A stretch of 7,672 bases of DNA from Candidatus Berkelbacteria bacterium (GTDB lineage Bacteria > Patescibacteriota > UBA1384 > VFKW01): positions 1-7,672 of the forward strand of contig VFKW01000119.1 of the NCBI GenBank assembly GCA_009885355.1. The letters are read 5' to 3'. Every line of letters begins with the position of its first letter. The first letter of the stretch is position 1. The notes beneath the pieces were generated by a model. It made no database searches. It had not been told where the DNA came from and saw nothing but the letters and a program-made list of their open reading frames with translations. The position numbers were made by a program, and so were the translations under genes. Below are positions 1-5,772 of the stretch, piece after piece.

Positions 1-40
1 ATAGTTCTTCTCCTGCTCTTGCGCCGCAGCGCCATTTATT

Positions 41-79
41 GCTTATCCCGCCGCAGCGGGACCCCGCCAACCGGCGGTG
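41..79. repeat. 39-bp GC-rich double-hairpin repeat, copy 1 (5' of nrdJ)
   Basis: This copy is identical over 39 bp to 4231-4269. It holds two adjacent small stem-loops: CCCGC/GCGGG around a CGCA loop (47-60), and CCGCC/GGCGG around AACC (64-77). It ends about 20 bases upstream of the nrdJ Shine-Dalgarno. A related hairpin, GCGC-CGCA-GCGC, lies at 21-32 and shares the 10-mer CGCCGCAGCG. Flanking bases match the AGCTTA-type repeat at 3505-3549. It could be a 5'-UTR element or a mobile palindrome. Confidence 0.9.
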
Positions 80-110
80 GCAAGCTTACTAACTTATCAA
101 GGAGGATCCC

Positions 111-2579
111 ATGCCAGACAAAGAAATTAAAACCCCAACCAATACTCAAGAAGAAATCCAAATCGACAACAACAATCTCGATCTTTTTGATGACAAAAAA
201 ACACCAGAAAAATCAGCCGACAAAAAAACTAAAAATACTATCTACACAGATGATGCCAACTTTTCCGAAAATGCCCTAAAAGTCATCAAAAAACGCTATT
301 TAATCAAAGACACCGACCTCAACCCGCTCGAATCTCCAAAAGGAATGCTCGAGCGCGTCGCCAAAGTAGCCGCTGTAATCGACGCAAAATATGGCGCCGA
401 CAAAGCTGCCATCAAAAAAACCGAAAAAGAATTTTTTGAGCTCATGGCCGACCTCGAATTTTTACCAAACAGTCCAACCTTCACCGGTGCCGGCACCAAA
501 ATCGGCCAACTCTCCGCCTGCTTTGTCTTACCTGTCGAAGACGACATGTCAGAAATCCTCAAAACTCAAATGCACATGGGACTTATCCACAAGTCCGGCG
601 GCGGCACTGGCTTTAGTTTCTCAAGGCTGCGACCAAAAAATGACGTTGTCGGCTCAACCGGAGGCGTCTCTTGTGGACCTATCGGTTTTATGCAAATGTT
701 CAACGACACTACTGAGCAAATCAAACAAGGCGGCACCCGCCGCGGCGCCAATATGGGCATCCTACGTGTCGACCACCCGGACGTTATTGACTTCATCAAA
801 TACAAAGCCCAGGAAGGCAAACTGTCGAATTTCAATATTTCCGTCGGCATCACCAAAGAATTTATGACTGCCCTTAAAAACAAAACCGATTATGATCTTT
901 ACAATCCACGCACCAAAAAACCGGCAGGTAAAATGAACGCCCAAGAAGTATTCGACCTTATCGTCGACCACGCCTGGAAAAATGGCGAACCAGGCCTGAT
1001 CTTTTTGGATCACATCAACGCAGCCAACGCCGTTGCGCATCTCGGCGAGATCGAATCAACCAATCCTTGTGGTGAACAACCTTTGTTGCCCTACGAATCA
1101 TGCAATCTCGGCGCCATCAATCTTGCCAAAATGATTACTTTCGATGTCACCGGTCATGCTATCCTAGACGAAGACAAACTACGCAATACCGCCCATAAAG
1201 TTGTACACTTTTTAGATAACATCATCGATGCCAATAAATATCCGATCCAAGAAATCGCCGATCAAACCTTGAAAACCAGAAAAGTCGGCATCACCATCAT
1301 GGGTTTTGCTGATTTATTATATGAAGTCGGCATCGCCTACGACTCAGACGAAGGCCTAGATATGGCCGAAAAAGTCATGTCAATCGTCAGAGAAGAATCC
1401 CATTTAGCTTCCCAAAATCTCGTTCAAACTCGCGGCACTTTTCCAGCCTACAAAGGCTCTAAATGGGACAAGCTCGGCATCGAAATGCATAATGCCGCCA
1501 CCACCTCCTGCAACCCAACCGGCACATTATCTATCATCGCCTCCTGCTCCTCCGGCATCGAACCATTCTTCGCCCTTGCCTACGTCAAAACCGTTATGGA
1601 TGGCACTGCTTTACCTGAAATCAACCCGCATTTCCTACGCGTTGCAAAGCAAAGAGGCTTCTATTCCGAAGAACTTATCAAAAAAGTCCTAGACAAAGGC
1701 ACCTTGCAAGAAATCGAAGAAATTCCAGAAGATATCAAAAGAGTCTATGTCGTTTCCCAAGACATCGCCCCCGAATGGCACGTCAAAATGCAAGCCGCTT
1801 TCCAGCGCCACACTGATGCCGCCATTTCCAAAACCATCAATTTTCCAAATTCCGCTACAAAAGAGGATGTTGCTGCCTCATATTTAATGGCTTACGACAT
1901 GAAATGCAAAGGCATCACCATCTACCGCGACGGCAGCCGCACCCTGCAAGTCCTAACGATGGGCGACAAAAAACCAGGCGAAGCCAAAAATGAATCCGTC
2001 GAAGCCGCTCAAGCCGCCCACCATATCCAACCACGCAAACGCCCAGAAATTGTCCAAGGCCTAACTTACAAAATCCGCACCGGATATGGTAATATGTATG
2101 TGACCATAAATAATGATGAAAAAGGCGATCCGTTCGAAGTTTTTGCCCACATCGGCAAAACCGGCGGTTTTTTCGCCGCCAAAGCCGAAGCCATTTGTAG
2201 ATTAGTTTCACTTGCTCTAAGATCCGGCATTGAACCAAAAGAAATTATCGACGACCTCAAAGGCATCCGCGGCCCATCCCCGATCTGGGGCACAGGCGGC
2301 GTAATGGTTCTATCCATGCCTGACGCCATCGGACAATTGCTAGAAAAACATATCAACCAAAAAAATCAACAATTAACCCTAGATTTATCAAACAAAACAG
2401 AATCGACAAATCCTATCGAAGAAGAATTCACCGCCATTGAAAAGAAAACCGCCAGCGAACAACAAAAAAGTATGGCCGACTACGGCCACGCCCCCGTCTG
2501 CCAAGAATGCGGCACCATCTTGGAAATGGGCGAAGGCTGTCTAAAATGCCCATCCTGCGGCTACTCCAAATGCGGCTAA
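111..2579 (+). CDS. nrdJ: Adenosylcobalamin-dependent (class II) ribonucleotide reductase
   Basis: This cytoplasmic enzyme of 822 aa reduces ribonucleotides to deoxyribonucleotides using a radical generated from adenosylcobalamin. The active-site block NPCGEQPLLPYESCNLG is intact. By homology to class II enzymes, N318, C320 (thiyl radical), E322 and C331 are catalytic, and C137 in QLSACFVLP is the redox partner of C331. The block CNPTGTLS (467-474) is also present. A TSCPD-type domain covers about 645-745 (LTYKIRTGYG onward). The tail is Cys-rich: C797/C800, C810, C813/C816 and C821, ending SCGYSKCG, as in other NrdJ proteins with a zinc-ribbon-like reducing tail. Residues 1-45 are a polar, low-complexity extension, and no ATP-cone is visible. 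The start is fixed by an AAGGAGG Shine-Dalgarno at 99-105, five bases before ATG. It ends in TAA. The neighbouring cobO and trxA fit its cofactor and reductant needs. Function is certain; fine regulation is not. Confidence 0.98.
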   Translation: MPDKEIKTPTNTQEEIQIDNNNLDLFDDKKTPEKSADKKTKNTIYTDDANFSENALKVIKKRYLIKDTDLNPLESPKGMLERVAKVAAVIDAKYGADKAAIKKTEKEFFELMADLEFLPNSPTFTGAGTKIGQLSACFVLPVEDDMSEILKTQMHMGLIHKSGGGTGFSFSRLRPKNDVVGSTGGVSCGPIGFMQMFNDTTEQIKQGGTRRGANMGILRVDHPDVIDFIKYKAQEGKLSNFNISVGITKEFMTALKNKTDYDLYNPRTKKPAGKMNAQEVFDLIVDHAWKNGEPGLIFLDHINAANAVAHLGEIESTNPCGEQPLLPYESCNLGAINLAKMITFDVTGHAILDEDKLRNTAHKVVHFLDNIIDANKYPIQEIADQTLKTRKVGITIMGFADLLYEVGIAYDSDEGLDMAEKVMSIVREESHLASQNLVQTRGTFPAYKGSKWDKLGIEMHNAATTSCNPTGTLSIIASCSSGIEPFFALAYVKTVMDGTALPEINPHFLRVAKQRGFYSEELIKKVLDKGTLQEIEEIPEDIKRVYVVSQDIAPEWHVKMQAAFQRHTDAAISKTINFPNSATKEDVAASYLMAYDMKCKGITIYRDGSRTLQVLTMGDKKPGEAKNESVEAAQAAHHIQPRKRPEIVQGLTYKIRTGYGNMYVTINNDEKGDPFEVFAHIGKTGGFFAAKAEAICRLVSLALRSGIEPKEIIDDLKGIRGPSPIWGTGGVMVLSMPDAIGQLLEKHINQKNQQLTLDLSNKTESTNPIEEEFTAIEKKTASEQQKSMADYGHAPVCQECGTILEMGEGCLKCPSCGYSKCG

Positions 2580-2596
2580 TATAATACTAATTCCCC

Positions 2597-2783
2597 CTTT
2601 TCCAGGAAATCAAAATTTCTTGCCGCATCAAGGAAATTAGCTGACCTAAGCTATACGACTGCGCTCGGAAGATAATTTCCCTGAAAGGCAATAAATTTTG
2701 ATGGGCCTAGAAAAGCAGTGTAGGGGTATAGGCGCCGCCCAGAGGGCTCTGCCCGGCGGGGTCGTAAGGGATGTAGGGGACGA
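2597..2783 (+). repeat. Structured stem-loop repeat, copy 1 (downstream of nrdJ)
   Basis: This is a long imperfect hairpin with a conserved 3' tail. The arm 2597-2624 pairs with 2687-2715: CTTTTC/GAAAAG, then AGG/CCT, then an unpaired AA/GGG internal loop, then ATCAAAATTT/AAATTTTGAT, then TTGCC/GGCAA, about 24 pairs in total. The loop carries a sub-stem GGAAATTA (2632-2639)/TAATTTCC (2673-2680). The tail has AGGGGTA and TAAGGG..GTAGGGG motifs, also present in copy 2 at 7392-7557. It begins 18 bp after the nrdJ stop codon and has no U-tract, so it is not a standard terminator. Strand is nominal, since the stem is nearly palindromic. Confidence 0.85.
2735..2759. repeat. GC-rich palindrome inserted in the tail of the structured repeat
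   Basis: CCGCC (2735-2739) pairs with GGCGG (2755-2759), enclosing CAGAG-GG-CTCTG. Alignment with the second copy of the structured repeat shows no counterpart here, so this looks like a separate small palindromic insertion between the AGGGGTA and TAAGGG motifs. Confidence 0.6.
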
Positions 2784-2835
2784 CCTCTGAATGAGTCCCC
2801 TCATCCTTGACCCATGGCTGTTGGCCACCCGACGA

Positions 2836-2841
2836 TATAAT
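2836..2841 (+). promoter_or_regulatory. Possible -10 element upstream of cobO
   Basis: A perfect TATAAT hexamer lies 72 bp before cobO. No good -35 lies at standard spacing: TTGACC at 2807-2812 is 23 bp away, which is too far. It is therefore only a weak promoter candidate. It would give a leader containing the palindrome at 2867-2886. Confidence 0.3.
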
Positions 2842-2866
2842 CAATCAAAATAACAGTTCTCGACAA

Positions 2867-2886
2867 CCTGCCTGCCGGTAGGCAGG
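2867..2886. repeat. 20-bp palindrome in the cobO leader
   Basis: CCTGCCT pairs with the downstream AGGCAGG (one G-T pair included) around CCGG. It is flanked by near-direct repeats CTCGACAA (2859-2866) and CTCGAACAA (2888-2896), which would fit a target duplication around a small inserted palindrome. It lies 28 bp upstream of the cobO start. Confidence 0.65.
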
Positions 2887-2913
2887 GCTCGAACAATAAC
2901 AACTATTAAAATT

Positions 2914-3462
2914 ATGAAACTAAAACAAGGTCTTATCCAAATCTACACTGGCAGCGGTAAAGGCAAAACTACCGCTACCATTGGCGTGGCCAATCGCGCC
3001 ACCGCCGCGGGCTTAAAAGTATCATTTATTCAATTTCTAAAACACGATACCGACAAAGCCACTGTCACACAAAATCCAAAAATAAACTACAAATCATTTG
3101 GACTTGACTATAAAAAATACGGCTGGCTAAAAAAAGAACAAAACAAAACCCAGAGCGAACATCTCAAAAAATTCCAAAAAATCACCGACAAAGCCTGGCA
3201 ATATACCGCCAAAACCATTCAAACAGGGGATAGCGATCTAATAATTTTAGACGAGCTAAATTTGGCCATATATTTTGATTTATTAGATACAAAAAAAGTC
3301 ATCGAAATACTAAAAAATAAACCAAAACACCAAGAAATCATCCTCACCGGCCGCCAATCTCCCCAAGAAATACTAGAAATAGCCGACCTAGTCACCGAGA
3401 TGAAAGAACTAAAACACCCTTACCAAAAGGGCATCCAAGCCCGCAAAGGCATCGACTACTGA
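2914..3462 (+). CDS. cobO: Cob(I)yrinic acid a,c-diamide / cobalamin adenosyltransferase (CobA/CobO/BtuR type)
   Basis: This cytoplasmic enzyme of 182 aa transfers the adenosyl group of ATP to a reduced corrinoid, giving the cofactor NrdJ needs. The N-terminus IQIYTGSGKGKTTATIG holds the P-loop (G13-SGKGKTT-20). LDELN at 112-116 is the Walker-B-like acidic segment, LTGR lies at 144-147, and the C-terminus HPYQKGIQARKGIDY is the family's usual ending. Length is normal for the family. It stops at UGA; the frame stays open for 46 codons beyond, but the family ending argues that this UGA is a genuine stop. No Shine-Dalgarno is visible before the ATG, where the leader is AT-rich, unlike the strong sites of nrdJ and trxA, so translation may be weak or leader-dependent. 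No other corrinoid-synthesis gene is in the window, so salvage is more likely than de novo synthesis. Confidence 0.95.
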   Translation: MKLKQGLIQIYTGSGKGKTTATIGVANRATAAGLKVSFIQFLKHDTDKATVTQNPKINYKSFGLDYKKYGWLKKEQNKTQSEHLKKFQKITDKAWQYTAKTIQTGDSDLIILDELNLAIYFDLLDTKKVIEILKNKPKHQEIILTGRQSPQEILEIADLVTEMKELKHPYQKGIQARKGIDY

Positions 3463-3504
3463 AAAATCAAAGTTTTAGCATTCACTTTTATCCACTTAAT
3501 TCTT

Positions 3505-3553
3505 ACTAGCTTATTGCTTATCAGCTTACTAGCTTATTGCTTACGAGCTACTA
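3505..3553. repeat. Tandem 22-23 bp AGCTTA-type repeat between cobO and the membrane-protein gene
   Basis: Unit 1 (3505-3527, beginning ACTAGCTTATTGCTTA) is followed directly by unit 2 (3528-3549, same first 16 bases) and a partial ACTA. Related degenerate copies flank the double-hairpin elements at 34-100 and 4206-4282. No coding potential. Role unknown. Confidence 0.85.
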
Positions 3554-3572
3554 AATCTAGTATTATCCACAG

Positions 3573-3601
3573 TTGCCAAATACCACAAATTCTGTTTTAA
3601 T
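3573..3601 (+). promoter_or_regulatory. Predicted promoter of the DUF6580-type gene
   Basis: TTGCCA (3573-3578) lies 17 bp from TTTAAT (3596-3601). The -10 carries a TG one base upstream (3593-3594), giving an extended -10. Each hexamer matches the sigma-70 consensus at five of six positions. The predicted start lies near 3608, about 50 bases before the ATG. Confidence 0.55.
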
Positions 3602-3656
3602 TACTTAGGACCATCAAAAATTCATCATCAAAATCCTAATTCTGGAGCTTACTTAA

Positions 3657-4205
3657 ATGAAAAAAATTATATTTCCAAAAAATCCCGAAACTACCAAAAT
3701 GATCATAGTTTACGGACTCATTCTCATCGGCATAATTTCAAGACTACTGCCACACCCAGCCAATTTTGCTCCGATCAGCGCCCTTGCTCTATTTTCCGGC
3801 GCCTACCTATCCCGCAAAAACGCTATTATCATTCCACTTGCCGCTATGTTCATCTCAGACATCTTCCTAGGCTTTCACGTGACCATGCCGTATGTTTACG
3901 CCAGCTTTGCCCTCATTGCCCTTTTTGGCTACTTACTTAAAAAGAAAACCAGCTTCATCAATATTACTGCTTTATCCCTATCCGGCTCTTTTTTGTTTTT
4001 CCTAATTACCAATTTCGGGGTTTGGCTTTCCGCCGGCATGTACCCGCACACCATCCCAGGCCTAACCCAATGTTTTACCCTCGCTATCCCATTTTACCGC
4101 AACACCATACTAGGCGATCTAGTATATTCCGGCGCATTCTTCGGCACCTACGCTTTGATAAATTCATACGTTTTAAAACCTGCTCGTCAGAGCCTTAAAA
4201 CTTAA
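3657..4205 (+). CDS. DUF6580-type integral membrane protein, possible transporter substrate-binding component
   Basis: This protein has 182 aa and about six hydrophobic segments, near residues 15-32, 38-52, 55-72, 78-94, 102-125 and 151-172. Recognisable family blocks are NFAPISALALFSGAYL, IPLAAMFISDIFLGF, NFGVWLSAGMYPHT and AIPFYRNTILGDLVYSGAFF. I recognise these as typical of the uncharacterised DUF6580 family; this is from memory of the motifs. Size and fold resemble S components of ECF vitamin transporters. With nrdJ and cobO beside it, uptake of a corrinoid is a reasonable guess, but no substrate residue can be named. No ECF ATPase or T component is in the window. The start is supported by TGGAG at 3643-3647, nine bases upstream, and by a promoter at 3573-3601. 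It ends in TAA 87 bp before trxA. Confidence 0.85.
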   Translation: MKKIIFPKNPETTKMIIVYGLILIGIISRLLPHPANFAPISALALFSGAYLSRKNAIIIPLAAMFISDIFLGFHVTMPYVYASFALIALFGYLLKKKTSFINITALSLSGSFLFFLITNFGVWLSAGMYPHTIPGLTQCFTLAIPFYRNTILGDLVYSGAFFGTYALINSYVLKPARQSLKT

Positions 4206-4230
4206 TAGCCTATTGCTTATTAGCCTACCA

Positions 4231-4269
4231 GCTTATCCCGCCGCAGCGGGACCCCGCCAACCGGCGGTG
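4231..4269. repeat. 39-bp GC-rich double-hairpin repeat, copy 2 (5' of trxA)
   Basis: This copy is identical to 41-79, with hairpins CCCGC/GCGGG and CCGCC/GGCGG in the same order and orientation. It ends 12 bases before the trxA Shine-Dalgarno. On both sides are AGCTTA-type repeat fragments (TATTGCTTATTAGCC before, CTAGCTTATT after). Confidence 0.9.
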
Positions 4270-4292
4270 ACTAGCTTATTAAAGGAGGAACA

Positions 4293-4565
4293 ATGTCCAA
4301 AATCGAAGTGATCGACTTCTTTGCCAGTTGGTGCGGACCATGCCGCATCATGAAACCAGCCATCGAAGAAATTGAAAAACAATACGAAGACAAACTCACT
4401 CTGCACAAATACGACATCGATGAAAACCAAGAAATCGCCCAAAAATATAGCGTCATGAGCATCCCCACAGTCCTGATCTTAAAAGAAGGCAAAGTAATCA
4501 ATCAATTCGTCGGCGCCCAATCCAAAGAAACCCTAACCAAAGCCATCGATTCAGTTATTGAATAA
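4293..4565 (+). CDS. trxA: Thioredoxin, minimal form
   Basis: This cytoplasmic dithiol-disulfide oxidoreductase has 90 aa. The active site WCGPC is at 13-17 (C14, C17), preceded by the usual VIDFFAS strand. The cis-proline is P58 in MSIPT, and the closing strand is VLILKEGKVINQFVG. At 90 residues it is shorter than the usual 105-110, because it begins directly with the strand leading into the active site and lacks the N-terminal strand-helix. This matches the compact thioredoxins of small-genome bacteria and archaea. A strong AAAGGAGG (4281-4288) lies four bases before ATG. A likely client is NrdJ, whose Cys-rich tail needs re-reduction. The thioredoxin reductase is not in the window. It shares the 39-bp upstream repeat with nrdJ. 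Confidence 0.96.
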   Translation: MSKIEVIDFFASWCGPCRIMKPAIEEIEKQYEDKLTLHKYDIDENQEIAQKYSVMSIPTVLILKEGKVINQFVGAQSKETLTKAIDSVIE

Positions 4566-4610
4566 TAAATTTATAATCAAGAAATAAGATTTTTTCATAT
4601 TTTTGTAGCC

Positions 4611-4647
4611 CAAGCTTTAGCTTGCCGTCTCTAAAAACAAGCTAAAG
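4611..4647. repeat. Inverted repeat downstream of trxA
   Basis: CTTTAGCTTG (4615-4624) and CAAGCTAAAG (4638-4647) form a perfect 10-bp stem with a 13-base loop. No U-tract follows, so it is not a classical terminator, though it may protect the trxA 3' end. The preceding GTAGCCCAAGCTTTAGCTTG resembles dispersed spacer repeats in similar genomes (recollection only). Confidence 0.65.
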
Positions 4648-4719
4648 ACCAAAGGAGGCCATCTAGTGGTTTGAGCTATTAGTATAAAAAAATAATCTAA
4701 ATGAGCAAATCTGACTATC

Positions 4720-4740
4720 AAAAAAGCCGGGAATCCCGGC
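4720..4740 (-). terminator. Intrinsic terminator for the minus-strand unit
   Basis: Read on the minus strand, GCCGGG (4740-4735), loop ATT and CCCGGC (4731-4726) are followed at once by six T (4725-4720). The stem is perfect and GC-rich. The U-tract exists only in minus orientation. It lies 18 bases past the stop codon of the 102-codon minus-strand gene, which supports transcription of that strand. Confidence 0.85.
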
Positions 4741-4758
4741 ATAAAACGAAACGAAAAA

Positions 4759-5067
4759 CTAATCAATATGACTTAACGCATCACCTAGATCAGACAAAAA
4801 AACACTAACGGACCAACCGCTTTGACTCAAACCAAAGAGCAAAAACCCTAATACAAGCAAAAGCAGCAAAACAGTCCCGATCTTTTCTCTTGATGTGCTA
4901 TTCAATAATACCAATAACAATACCCCCATAAATAAAATTTTAGGCGGCGGTAGTTGGTATAAAGTACCCAACATCCCGCCGCCAATAAACAACATATTCA
5001 AGGAGACTATTTCCGCCAAGGGCGGCAAAACTACACCGCCCCCGGCGCGAGCAAGGTAAGTTGTCAA
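4759..5067 (-). CDS. Small two-helix membrane protein, unknown function
   Basis: I do not recognise this protein of up to 102 aa. Two hydrophobic stretches are visible, about 44-56 (ILFMGVLLLVLLN) and 63-80 (IGTVLLLLLVLGFLLFGL), separated by STSREK, with an acidic-ended tail SDLGDALSHID. The longest frame needs a TTG start (5067), whose T-T-G overlaps the TGA of a preceding four-codon frame (TTGA), a coupling-like arrangement. Weaker alternatives are ATG at 4995 (residue 25) and 4974 (residue 32). Residues 6-19 come from GC-rich palindromic DNA (CCGCC-AAG-GGCGG at 5013-5025), so the N-terminus may be a repeat rather than true coding sequence. The intrinsic terminator just after the stop is the best evidence that this is a real gene. 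It could be the last gene of the long minus-strand unit starting near 5998. Confidence 0.5.
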   Translation of the reverse strand: MTTYLARAGGGVVLPPLAEIVSLNMLFIGGGMLGTLYQLPPPKILFMGVLLLVLLNSTSREKIGTVLLLLLVLGFLLFGLSQSGWSVSVFLSDLGDALSHID

Positions 5068-5333
5068 ACAACCACCATGCTCCTAGAAATACGCATCGAG
5101 CAAATACGGCCAAAATTCAGCCGCTTGCTATCGCAAGTATTAGCAACACGATGCGCATTAGTCGACCCAATAGAACAGGTCAACTGCATAAAATAATTCA
5201 CAGGAGCAAAAACCTACCCATCCATTTCGGATCTTCTAAGGTGATAATAGGATCAAATAGCATGTAACCAAATAAACAAATATTCGGTATTAAGCCACAC
5301 ATATGGTAATCCAATTTTTATTCACGTTAGGAT

Positions 5334-5391
5334 TGAGTCTTCGACTCAGCGCTATATAATCCCCCCCTGAAATTGCAGAAAATATAGCGCT
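5334..5391 (-). other. Two adjacent stem-loops in the minus-strand unit
   Basis: AGCGCTATAT (5348-5357) and ATATAGCGCT (5382-5391) are a perfect 10-bp inverted repeat around 24 bases that include seven C in a row (seven G on the minus strand, 5361-5367). It abuts a second hairpin, TGAGTC-TTC-GACTCA (5334-5348). On the minus strand the first stem begins right at the TAG stop of a six-codon frame. Confidence 0.6.
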
Positions 5392-5410
5392 ATTTAGAAA
5401 GCATTAGCAT
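5390..5410 (-). CDS. Candidate micro-ORF MLMLSK
   Basis: Six codons and TAG, preceded by GGAG eight bases upstream on the minus strand. It resembles MLMTSK at 5630-5650: 17 of 22 bases are identical from ATG through TAGC, and the Leu and last Lys codons differ synonymously. The stop codon enters a stem-loop in both cases. Too short for any protein-level proof. Confidence 0.2.
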   Translation of the reverse strand: MLMLSK

Positions 5411-5431
5411 CCAATTTTCTCCACATCGTAT

Positions 5432-5500
5432 TTATTTGGCCATCTTGGCCGGGACCGCAAGCGCATAAACAGGAAGGAAATTCATAACATTACTCTTCAT
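5432..5500 (-). CDS. Candidate 22-residue micro-ORF with conserved leader
   Basis: The peptide begins MKSNVMNFLPVYALAV and ends PAKMAK, a hydrophobic core with a basic end. AAAGGA lies seven bases before ATG. The 30 bases across the Shine-Dalgarno region (5509-5538) are repeated almost exactly upstream of the micro-ORF at 5697-5735. No homology is recognised. It could be a leader peptide or chance. Confidence 0.25.
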   Translation of the reverse strand: MKSNVMNFLPVYALAVPAKMAK

Positions 5501-5508
5501 AAGGTAAT

Positions 5509-5538
5509 TCCTTTCAAAAACCGAGAATCAGTCATCAA
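5509..5538 (-). repeat. Leader repeat, copy A (minus strand)
   Basis: This 30-bp segment matches 5743-5772 at 29 of 30 positions. On the minus strand it reads TTGATGACTGATTCTCGG, then a T-rich joint and GAAAGGA, a Shine-Dalgarno placed seven bases before an ATG. A more diverged relative (GGTTTTCAAGAAAGGAATG) precedes the micro-ORF at 5630-5650. Confidence 0.8.
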
Positions 5539-5629
5539 ACAGAAAAACCAAGTCAGTTGCTCCTTGTCAGGGAGCCATGCAAGTAGTAAAACTTGGCATA
5601 CGCCCGCACCGCGAAGTTACCCCACGGTG

Positions 5630-5650
5630 CTACTTAGAAGTCATCAACAT
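5630..5650 (-). CDS. Candidate micro-ORF MLMTSK
   Basis: Six codons and TAG on the minus strand, with AAAGGA seven bases upstream. Its partner MLMLSK lies 240 bp further along (5390-5410). The TAG is followed at once by stem CACCG/CGGTG. An alternative in this spot is an ATG six bases earlier in another frame giving a seven-codon peptide. Confidence 0.2.
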   Translation of the reverse strand: MLMTSK

Positions 5651-5696
5651 AACTCATTCCTTTCTTGAAAACCCTGACTACTAGGGAGTTTTCTTG

Positions 5697-5735
5697 CTAC
5701 GAGAAAGCGACGATATTACTAAACAAGCATCTCAT
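5697..5735 (-). CDS. Candidate 12-residue micro-ORF
   Basis: MRCLFSNIVAFS followed by TAG, with AAAGGAG six bases upstream on the minus strand and the same repeated leader as the 22-residue frame. Just after it, AAAACTCCCT and AGGGTTTT could form a stem ending in four T, weakly attenuator-like. Function unknown. Confidence 0.22.
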   Translation of the reverse strand: MRCLFSNIVAFS

Positions 5736-5742
5736 AACAAAC

Positions 5743-5772
5743 TCCTTTCAATAACCGAGAATCAGTCATCAA
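5743..5772 (-). repeat. Leader repeat, copy B (minus strand)
   Basis: Partner of 5509-5538 at a distance of 234 bp, with one mismatch in 30 bases. Similarity trails off on both sides, including the shared TTATGA at the micro-ORF start. On the minus strand a hairpin GTGCGTCG/CGAC-GGCAC (about 5785-5812) precedes it. Confidence 0.8.

Noticed and set aside
2646..2828. Minus-strand 60-codon frame, and the similar-looking frame at 7314-7559
   Set aside because: Both are explained by the structured repeat they lie in. Their similarity reflects shared non-coding sequence, and neither has a ribosome-binding site.
3463..3600. Read-through of the cobO UGA (open for 46 more codons), hinting at UGA recoding
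   Set aside because: CobO ends at its family's normal C-terminus. nrdJ has no internal UGA among its many Gly codons, and no long gene here uses UGA as sense.
4701..4805. Plus-strand 34-codon frame starting MSKSDYQK
   Set aside because: It has no Shine-Dalgarno, crosses the minus-strand terminator and overlaps the 3' end of the minus-strand gene. Its polar composition follows from A-rich DNA.
5061..5267. Plus-strand 68-codon frame from a TTG
   Set aside because: It has no Shine-Dalgarno and no recognisable protein features, and it lies antisense to the better supported minus-strand unit.
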